From NCBI GenBank assembly GCA_022606135.1, contig JABYQN010000005.1:806001-870000 (forward strand): a stretch of 64,000 nucleotides of DNA, in the 5' to 3' direction. The notes beneath the pieces were generated by a model, which was not told where the DNA came from, made no database searches, and was given only the letters and a program-made list of their open reading frames with translations. A program made the position numbers and the translations under genes. Every line of letters starts with the position of its first letter. The stretch's first letter is position 1. This document shows positions 57,024 through 64,000 of this stretch, in pieces. The stretch is from Fomes fomentarius. Lineage: Eukaryota > Basidiomycota > Agaricomycetes > Polyporales > Polyporaceae.

Positions 57024-58157
57024 TCATACCTCTACAACAAAATCGGGCTCATAGCCATCCTCGCCGTTGCTGCGGTACCCCCGTGGGTTACTCGCAATCC
57101 TCACACCCGCCCGCTCAAAATCGCACGGCCAATGCGTATGCCCAAACAACCACACCTTCAGCCCACCCTCCCCCTCCCCCTCTCTCCCTCTCCCTTTACC
57201 CTCGGGCTCGGGCCCGCCGCCAACGCCAGCCTTCCACCACTTCTCACCCGTCAACTCGGTCGCGAACGCCGAGTTCATGCTGCCCCCTTCGTGCCTCGGG
57301 TCGCTCGTATCAGCCACGGTCGGCGCGTGGTGCGTCATGACCACGATCCGCCGCCACGGCTCGCGCTCCCGGATGCGCGTGATGCGCGCTGCGAGCCACG
57401 CGACGTCGCGGGCGTGCAGGGACTGGTAGACGGACGGGTCGAAGGACTCGATCATCCGGAAGTCGTTCAGGGCGTGGTGGATCGCGGCGACGTGCGCGGG
57501 CGCGAGGCGCGACCAGAGCGTGCACCCGAGCACGCTCACCGTCGGGGAGAGGTCGTGCTGCGTGCGGTCGAGGAGGATGAAGTGGCCGAGTGGCGGCTGG
57601 CCCGGCTGTGTGCCAGCACCTCCAGCTGCAGTGCTCTCCCCCTCGGCGTTCTTCCTCAGCTGCTTGTCCTCGGCCGCTCGGAGTTTGTCGCATTCTTTCG
57701 TGAATGCGGCAAGGCGGGCGGCGGATTCTTTCTGCATGAAGGGGGGTTCGCTCGATTCAGTTCTGACTTGGGGAGCGTGGAGTGTGGATAAGAAATCATG
57801 CATCCGACTGACCAAGGTGGAGCGATACGCCTCATGGTTCCCTGACAAGAAGTAGACGATTTTGAACCTCCTCAGTTGGAGGCGCAACCAGTCGAACAGC
57901 CGATCCTCCTTCGTGAGCCCGATGTCTCCAAGCAGCGCGAGGTTCTCTGCGCACACGGGGAAATCGTACTCGTATGGCGGCAGCTCGTCGCCGAAAGGCA
58001 CCCGCTTCACATTGACCTCGAGGTGGAGGTCCGTCAGGACCTGAATGCGCACTGGTTCGTGTGTAGGTATGTCGTCGTCATGGTTACGTTCGATATCTTG
58101 TTCCGCTGGAGCGTGTCTGAAGCCGCTCAAAATAGCATTTATCCTGGACTTGAGCAT
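57024..58157 (-). CDS. Calcineurin-like metallophosphoesterase
   Basis: A single exon of 377 residues, starting 'MLKSRINAILSGFRHAPAEQ'. All metal-binding motifs of the superfamily are in order: 'IQVLTDLHLE' (DxH), 'ENLALLGDIG' (GD), 'VYFLSGNHEAYRS' (GNHE), 'IVVMTHHAPTV' (H) and 'WLFGHTHWPCDF' (GHTH). A charged insert of about 50 residues near 150-200 ('KECDKLRAAEDKQLRKNAEG') and a Gly/Glu-rich insert ('GPEPEGKGRGREGEGEGG') are probably surface loops. There is no signal peptide, so a cytosolic phosphatase or nuclease-type hydrolase with two metal ions is expected. The substrate cannot be told. The DLHLE/GHTH combination is common in Ser/Thr-phosphatase-like fungal proteins of unknown role. Confidence 0.9.
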   Translation of the reverse strand: MLKSRINAILSGFRHAPAEQDIERNHDDDIPTHEPVRIQVLTDLHLEVNVKRVPFGDELPPYEYDFPVCAENLALLGDIGLTKEDRLFDWLRLQLRRFKIVYFLSGNHEAYRSTLVSRMHDFLSTLHAPQVRTESSEPPFMQKESAARLAAFTKECDKLRAAEDKQLRKNAEGESTAAGGAGTQPGQPPLGHFILLDRTQHDLSPTVSVLGCTLWSRLAPAHVAAIHHALNDFRMIESFDPSVYQSLHARDVAWLAARITRIREREPWRRIVVMTHHAPTVADTSDPRHEGGSMNSAFATELTGEKWWKAGVGGGPEPEGKGRGREGEGEGGLKVWLFGHTHWPCDFERAGVRIASNPRGYRSNGEDGYEPDFVVEV

Positions 58158-58763
58158 TGATTCCCAGAGTAATTTCTAATGGTCTGAGCTGTTGCAGCTT
58201 GCCAGTAAATATGGGTATCTGTGTGCGACAGTTGAACGTTGAGATTGGGTGTGGTGACTAAGGTCATTCCGTGATTGAAGCCCAACAATTCACTCACCAG
58301 TACTGATGTGCGTCAGACATGACAATACGGCGAGCAGTAGTGACTCGCGTCAAGCAGCAAGCCTTTATCTAGTGCACCAGAAGTGCACTGCACCGCTATG
58401 CGATACACTGCCACCGAAGCCAATCGGGATAGGGTGCTTACCAACACCACGTCGGACGCCCAGACAATTCCGACGGAGACACCGAAAGCAAATGATGTTA
58501 TTGAGAGCTTTGTCGAAATGAGAGCAAAATCAACAACAGAGATGGTATCAAGGTATGGTGGGGCAGTCGGTATCGGTATCTGCTACACTAGTTACCGCTG
58601 CAGATGTAGGGAGACGGATGATAGCGGGACATTGTCAGTGCACGTCGTGTAAGTAGGTAGGGTCAGCATCCAAGGTCATACACCGCACCGCAACGGCCAC
58701 ACACGAGCTCAAGCCTTAACAATAGCGAGCTCAGAGACCAATCTGAGCGCGTTCGAAAGCAGA
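58158..58763. other. Intergenic region
   Basis: About 600 bases between the start of the metallophosphoesterase gene and the 3' end of the aspartic protease gene, both on the minus strand. Only short frames are present. The promoter of the metallophosphoesterase should lie in the left part. Confidence 0.4.
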
Positions 58764-60400
58764 TCATGCAAGGGCCCGAAAGGACAGCACCTTCTCGACG
58801 TCAGCGTCGGCTTCGGCGAGCTCGGCGAAGCCGACAGAGTCTTTGTCGAACGAGAACGCGGTGTACACGTTCTTCATGAAACTGTCGCCGAGCAGCCAGA
58901 CGTTGCTGCCGAGACCGATGTCCTGGCCGGCGAGCGAGCCCACGCATCGGGTAGGGTCCTCATCCGTCGTGCCGAGGTTGAAGCTGCACAGGCATCAGCA
59001 TGATCAAGTTCCTCGGTCGGTGCCCTTCTGCAGGGAGAGAGAGCGACTCACTTGTCTGCGGTGATGTTCCATTGCTTGCCGCCCCAGGAGAACGCAACGC
59101 TGGGAGGGGAGTTGCACGGGTAAGAGTAGTAGCCGAAATCCTGGTCGTACAACTTCGAGCCGTTGACCGCCGCGTAGAACTTCTTCACCGCGGCCGGCGG
59201 GCCGTACATGATGGTGGTGCCCGAGTCGATGATCGTGTCGAAGTCCTTGACGGCGGCCTCGCCATCCACGAGCGCCTCGGCGCCCTCGAGCTGCCAGAAG
59301 CCGGTGGAGGTGTCGATGGGGTGGTACTCGATGTCACCCTGGTAGAGCCGTTGGTTCGTGCCACCGAGGAAGAGCTCAGAGCCGTTCTTCGCCAGTTTGA
59401 AGCCGAAGACGGCCTCCTTGACAGCACCCTGCTTCACGGCAGCGTTGAAGAAGGGATTCTAGAGAGCAGATGGATGTCAGGGTATGGAGAGGGATAGGAC
59501 ATTGGAACGACACAATGGAAAGTCACACACCTTGTTGAGGTTGGAGATGGAGGGGTAGGCGAGACCGAGGATGCCATCAATAGGGTCCTCATCGAAGCTG
59601 CTCGAGAGGGTGGTAACGGGCGAGAAGTACTGATTCTTAACCGTGATACCGGCAACGTCGACTAGTGATCCAATCAGCATCCTCCGAGCGGTGGTACAGT
59701 GACCGGACACCTACCAGTATCGGTGTAGACCGGGCCGGACACGGTAGAGCCGTCGCCGTACTGGATGGAGAAGTTGCCGCTCTTCTTGACACTGGACGAC
59801 GACGCGTTAGCGGCGTACCGGTTCTTCTCAGCGCATGTATCGCTCTTGCACGCAGAGGAGGGCACCCAAAGGTCGGCGGAGCCAGTGTCGAAGTCGATGA
59901 GGAACTCTGTGCCGGGCGTGCCGATGGTGACAGGGCCCGCCCACTCAAGGTCATCGAGAAGGTCCTCAAGAGGCTCATTTTGGCGGGCATGGAGCTTGCC
60001 AGTGAGCTTGTCAGCAAGCTTGTTGAGGCGCAAGTTGAGGATGCGCTCGGGAAGACGCGCGACGGGCCTGATCTTGGCGCCAAGCTTGAAGACGTGGGCG
60101 CCGATATTCTGCTCCAAGTGGATCAAGTTGTTACGGTGCTTGCTGGATACGGGGAACAAATCCAATCAGCGCGAGGCGTGACGAGGCTGCCAGAGCGTGG
60201 CAAAAGATAGGATGACTGTATACGTACTTGAGGGTGTTCACGGTCTGGACGACGGCGCGGTCATGGTCAAAGACACCGTTCTCGTTCTGGAGGGTGGTGC
60301 GCTTGACGATGGGAATGCGGATGCCCACAGTCTGCGAGACAGGGCTCGCGGATGCGATGAGGGCGAGCGCGACGGTGACCAAAGTAGCCTTGCAGAACAT
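58764..60400 (-). CDS. Secreted pepsin-like aspartic protease (A1, polyporopepsin type)
   Basis: It starts at 60400 with the signal peptide 'MFCKATLVTVALALIASASP'. A propeptide follows, 'IPIVKRTTLQNENGVFDHDR', then Leu/Lys-rich sequence. The mature enzyme has 'WAGPVTIGTPGTEFLIDFDT' running into 'GSADLWVPS' (first catalytic DTG), 'IQYGDGSTVSG' (flap Tyr), 'DPIDGILGLAYPSIS', 'GFWQLEGAEAL' and 'FDTIIDSGTTIMYG' (second catalytic DSG). A disulphide pair is likely between 'YSYPCNSPPS' and 'DPTRCVGSLAGQD'. The end is 'VWLLGDSFMKNVYTAFSFDK' then 'FAELAEADADV'. Introns of about 50-80 bases are GT-AG and in frame. It is a secreted acid endopeptidase for external protein digestion. It contrasts with the degenerate relative at 27.6-30.3 kb. 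Confidence 0.93.
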
Positions 60401-61390
60401 GATTAGGTTCGTGAGGTTTGGGGGATACAAGGAACGGAAGTTCAAGTCCTAGAGAGGGTGGTTTGAAAGAACGACTGGGTGAGCTGTCAAGGAGGGATCC
60501 CAGGCAGCTGAGGTGGAGGAGAGGAGAGAAGTGAGGAGGAGACGAAGAACAACGCGCGCAGGGAAGAGGAGCTTCTGGCACATGGTCGTCGGTTAGTGCG
60601 GATAGGGAAAGCGAGCGGCAAGAACATTGGACTGCTTCTTGGGGTGGGCGGTGGCAATTCGTTTTCGCAGTCAAATGTGATGGTAGCAGTCCCATCGCGC
60701 CGAGTGTGCATAATGTCGGATTGGTTCAAGTTGAATTGCGGGGCCGCCGGTCTCCCAACTGCTATGCACATTGCATGCGCATGCAAGCTGCAAACTCGTG
60801 CGGCACGCTCAAGCTTCGGGGAACGTCGGGCGTCGCGTCGGGACTCGGCAGTCGACTTTTCTGATCAGTCCCCAGTCGTCATTGCGCGTCTAGATCTGCA
60901 CTCGATTGACGATGACGTCGACTGCAGGATACATAAGTCATGCATATGAGTAACAGACCGGAGGGATTGACCATGACTGACCACGTTCAGTTGCAATTGA
61001 GAGGAAGAAGAGAGGGCAAGGCAGGAAGCCCACGAAGAAAGCGAGGTTATAACCGTAGTCCAAACAACTTCTGGCGATCAGCTTCCTTCACGAATCCGAA
61101 ATAACGTGAAGATCTATCTATACTCGCTTGATGTCGGACGATACTCGCAGCCCAAACGTACGTATATTACCACTTCGATTCGAGCTTATACACACGTAAC
61201 ACAAGTATAGTTACATCACCACCACAGATACAGACATCGTCACTTCAGCCCGTTTGTTGCCTTCCTACACAGCACACAACAGACGTTCAAGTCCTATACG
61301 AGACCCCACGGGAGATAACAATAACGTCAAACAAGGTATACCTGGGTGCCACCGTGCAGCAAACTTCGATTTCGCGCGCAGAATGCGACT
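60401..61390. other. Intergenic region
   Basis: About 1 kb between the aspartic protease start and the 3' end of the CUE-domain gene, both minus strand. It should contain the protease promoter; GCATGC-type palindromes occur near 60770-60785. No gene is recognised. Confidence 0.45.
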
Positions 61391-63162
61391 CTACTTGTGC
61401 TCTTCGAACGGATTCTCGACGTACTCCAGTTCGTCGTCGTCGGTCGGCCTCCTAGCCGGAGGTGAGTTCGTGTTGAGCAGCGATACTGGACGTTTGGGCA
61501 GCAACCCGATCTTTGCTACTCATCACTGATGAGTACACGATACTTTGGTAGCGCAACTAGCTTGCCCTAACTCACCCGCATTGACTGGGCTTCCACTGCT
61601 AGTGGGTGGCGGCCGGGGCACGTCCGACGAGGGCCGAGGGGACGCAGCGGGGGACAGACCCGACGCAACTGGTGGGCTTACAGAGCGTGCAGCCGGGGCA
61701 GGAATTGGCGAGGTTGTCCGCGGGGCCTGTGGGGCTGACTGACCTGATGATCGTGCACAGTGTTAAATTCTACCCCTAGGCAAGATAACGGTGGACAGAG
61801 GTAGCTCACTTTGTACAGTAGGTTCGTCAATGTTATATCCCTGGATCTGGGAAGCGTTGTTCGAGGAAACCTGATGGAGCTCTGCAATGGGACTGGGCTG
61901 AGACACAGGACCAGTTCCAGCGCCGGCTCCGGCTCCGTAGTATTGCTGCTGGTACGCCTGCGAGGCGGTGTGTCGGTCGACTTGAGTGGGTGGGGCAGAA
62001 CCCCATTGAGGGGTGGTGCCAGACGCATGCGACGGTTGCCCAGAGTTGACGTTCCTACAACCCAGTCAGAACCCGCAGTCTGGAGACGTCTGCTCACGAC
62101 GGAAGCCAGACGCACCGAGTCTGTTCGTACTCATTGATCTTCGCCTTGACCCTGGACACAATCGAGCTGAACGTGCGCTTGCCGCTCTCGGCGATTTGGC
62201 CCATCGTCCGCTGCAGCTCCGTAAAGTCCGTGCCCGACCTGCCCTCGCTCCCCTGCGGCTGCGCCTGGTACGGCACCTGCTCCTCGCCCCGGCGCGGCCA
62301 CGAGTTGCCCGTTGCGTGCTGGCGCTGGTGTTGCTGCTGATCCTCGAGCATCAGCTGCCGGGCGAGCTGCTCGTCGAGATCTACGGACGGCTGTTCGGGC
62401 TTCCCATCCACCGCGTACGTCAGCCAGTAGAAGGAGAAGGAGGGGGGTGTGGGGAAGAAGAAAAGATGACATCGGGGCGCGCAAGGGGCAAGGGGCAAAG
62501 GGGCTGGGACTTCGGGGACAACGGACGTACCTGGCTGGTTGTCTGCGTCGAGACGTACTCCGGGTCGCTCATCCCGAGGAGGATGTCGATGGCGCGCTCC
62601 TGGTCGTTATTCACCGACTCGAGCACCGATTGCCTGTAGTTCCATCCGAGGCGCAGTTAGAGGGAAGTTCGGTCAGTCGCTCGATGACGACATTTTTGAG
62701 TATAGGAAGAAAAGGAGGCGCGACGTACAGGACCGTGACATCGAAATCGGGGAACATCGAGCGCAATGCCTCGACTTGCGGACTGACATGCTCCGTCGGC
62801 TCCTCATAGAGATCCACGCTATGGGGATGTTGGGCTGCAGCGGCAGCGGCGGCGGCGGTTGCCATCGCGTCTGTGTCTGCACCAGGTTCAGGCCTCGGCG
62901 GTAAAGCTGGTGTGTTGGTCTCTTCGAAGGGGTTCGTGGTCGTCTCCGAGTTCACCGCAGGCGGAGAAGAGACATGCGCGGCCTCACCCGTACTAGCACT
63001 GGCAGGCGCAGCAGGGACTGCATCACTGAGAAGCTCAGGCTTCGCGCTATCCGGAGAATGCCCTGTGCTCTCGGCAGCTGTCTGATGAGCTTGGAATTCG
63101 CGGAGATTCGGGTCACTTGTCGCGGCCGGCGTTGCGGGGTGCTGTTCTTCAATCGCGGTCAT
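61391..63162 (-). CDS. CUE-domain ubiquitin-binding protein (Cue5-like)
   Basis: It starts at 63162 ('MTAIEEQHPATPAATSDPNL'). After a disordered Ala/Pro/Ser-rich lead, a CUE domain is split by one intron. 'PQVEALRSMFPDFDVTVL' has the MFP motif, and 'QSVLESVNNDQERAIDILLG' has the terminal LL, followed by 'MSDPEYVSTQ'. The next exons give 'LDEQLARQLMLEDQQQ', 'SGKRTFSSIVSRVKAKINEY' (possible coiled coil), a Gln/Gly-rich stretch and a Pro-rich tail. The tail ends 'DDDELEYVENPFEEHK' at 61391-61393. CUE domains bind ubiquitin; Cue5 is an autophagy adaptor for ubiquitinated aggregates. Two NPF motifs, 'NPFEET' and 'NPFEEH', are EH-domain binding sites and suggest an endocytic link. An Atg8-interacting motif is not obvious by eye. 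Confidence 0.85.
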
Positions 63163-63446
63163 CGCTCAAAGTTATAGGTCGGTGGTCGTGGTAGAAGGAA
63201 GAGAGGTGTACGCATTCCTGCGCAGCTGGTCGTAACACTGCGCTCATTGTGGCGGTCCTTTGGAGCAGTGTTATCGGGCGCTTGCCATAGGGGGCCTTTC
63301 TCAGAAGCGGGTGCCTGGCCACTGAGCCCGGTTGCGTCAGTGCGTACTGAGTCCGCAGCATGTTGACCTCTCTCGTTGCGTGGCACTGGTAAACGTCCGT
63401 GTTATAAAACACATTACAGCACGGTATACGGTATATACAGCCTCAG

Positions 63447-64000
63447 TCATCGTGCGCTATGGCCCACACCTCCTGTGAGCGTACTGGGCAGATTCTCGCC
63501 ACCTACGCCAGACAGAAGTGCAACAGAGCCGAACACAAGAAGCAGCAGCGTGACAGCCGTTCCGGCGAGGAGAACAAACGGTCTTACATACGACACATTA
63601 GATTGCGCGGGTAGATTGTAAAAGATAAAGAAGCTCACCCGCTCACGTCCTTGCGCTCACAGGCAAGACCAGCCCATTGCTCTTTCCTGCCCTTCTGGTC
63701 CTTGGTCGCGCTACACGCGCATACAAAACACGTTTTGCCCGCTTTGGTAGCTTGCACACACTCTCCATGTCCGCTGCATGAGCTCGTCGTGTTTCCACAT
63801 GTCTCCGCGCTCGAGAAGCACGTGGAGATAGAGTCGATGGGCTCTGCGGGTCGAGGAAGCGGTGGGGGGAGAGGAGACTGTGATGGCGGTTGACGCTTGT
63901 CGTGTTCCAAGTGATTCTTGTGGTGGTGTTCAGAGGGAATAGTGACGACTGCGACCTTGACGTCTGACCTCTTGGAGAGGTCAGAGAGGATCTGGTGCAG
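63447..64000 (-). CDS. Vps3844-type ER membrane protein, C-terminal part (runs off the window)
   Basis: Two exons are visible. The first runs from the window edge, 'LHQILSDLSKRSDVKVAVV', to a cysteine-rich module that starts 'ISTCFSSAETCGNTTSSCSG' and continues 'HGECVQATKAGKTCFVCAC' and 'WAGLACERKDVSG'. It joins in frame by a GT-AG intron of about 55 bases to 'PFVLLAGTAVTLLLLVFGSV', a membrane helix, and a short tail 'GGVGHSAR' with TGA at 63447-63449. The EGF-like Cys spacing followed by KDVS and a C-terminal helix is the signature of the fungal Vps3844 C-terminal domain, ER-resident proteins linked to vacuolar sorting. The N-terminal lumenal part lies beyond the right edge. It is upstream of, and on the same strand as, the CUE gene, with under 300 bases between them. 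Confidence 0.82.

Overview
The window is nuclear DNA from a filamentous basidiomycete (Agaricomycetes; a polypore-type wood-decay fungus is the best guess). The basis is the gene architecture, with many GT-AG introns of about 50-65 bases and tightly packed genes on both strands. The gene content agrees: a polyporopepsin-like protease, Gti1/Pac2 (WOPR) regulators, F-box proteins, a Vps3844-type ER protein, and a fungal kinase-like family that I associate with polypores. Intron joins were worked out by hand from splice signals and frame continuity, so exon edges are models.

1-12.6 kb. The window opens with the last two exons of a CCR4-type deadenylase, then an aldo-keto reductase carrying one apparent frameshift. 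A cluster of kinase-like genes follows: copy A at 2.2-3.7 kb (minus, catalytic loop degenerate), copy B at 4.1-5.5 kb (plus, broken) and copy C at 8.2-9.5 kb (plus, intact). Between B and C lie an unknown five-exon gene and a 476-bp inverted repeat whose 194-bp arms are 98% identical. After copy C come a subtilase relic, an intron-containing tRNA-Ser(CGA), and a Ser/Arg-rich orphan.

12.9-27.2 kb. Three endomembrane genes are adjacent: a CLC chloride/proton antiporter, an ARFRP1/Arl3 GTPase and the V-ATPase subunit c''. The last two are divergent across only 79 bp. Next are a zinc-knuckle gene and a TPR-J-domain co-chaperone that may be a single gene, a fourth kinase-like copy (E, one frameshift), and a DJ-1/PfpI protein.

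27.5-51 kb. A secreted, membrane-anchored pepsin-fold protein has lost both catalytic Thr-Gly pairs and carries a long Tyr-rich segment. After about 5 kb with no recognisable gene come two WOPR transcription factors on the same strand. They are separated by 8.35 kb of gene-free, microsatellite-rich DNA, a layout like an extended promoter. Another 4.5 kb after the second factor is also empty.

51-64 kb. This part holds an intronless F-box protein, an unknown helix-rich multi-exon gene with a PPxY motif, an F-box relic, a metallophosphoesterase, a complete active-site pepsin-like protease, a CUE-domain ubiquitin-binding protein, and the 3' end of a Vps3844-type ER membrane protein that runs off the right edge.

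No complete transposon, CRISPR array, rRNA or bacterial-type operon was seen. The most unusual items are the kinase-like family in several states of decay with its conserved 38-nt microexon, the long inverted repeat, the Tyr-rich pseudoprotease, and the WOPR pair with its large empty upstream region.
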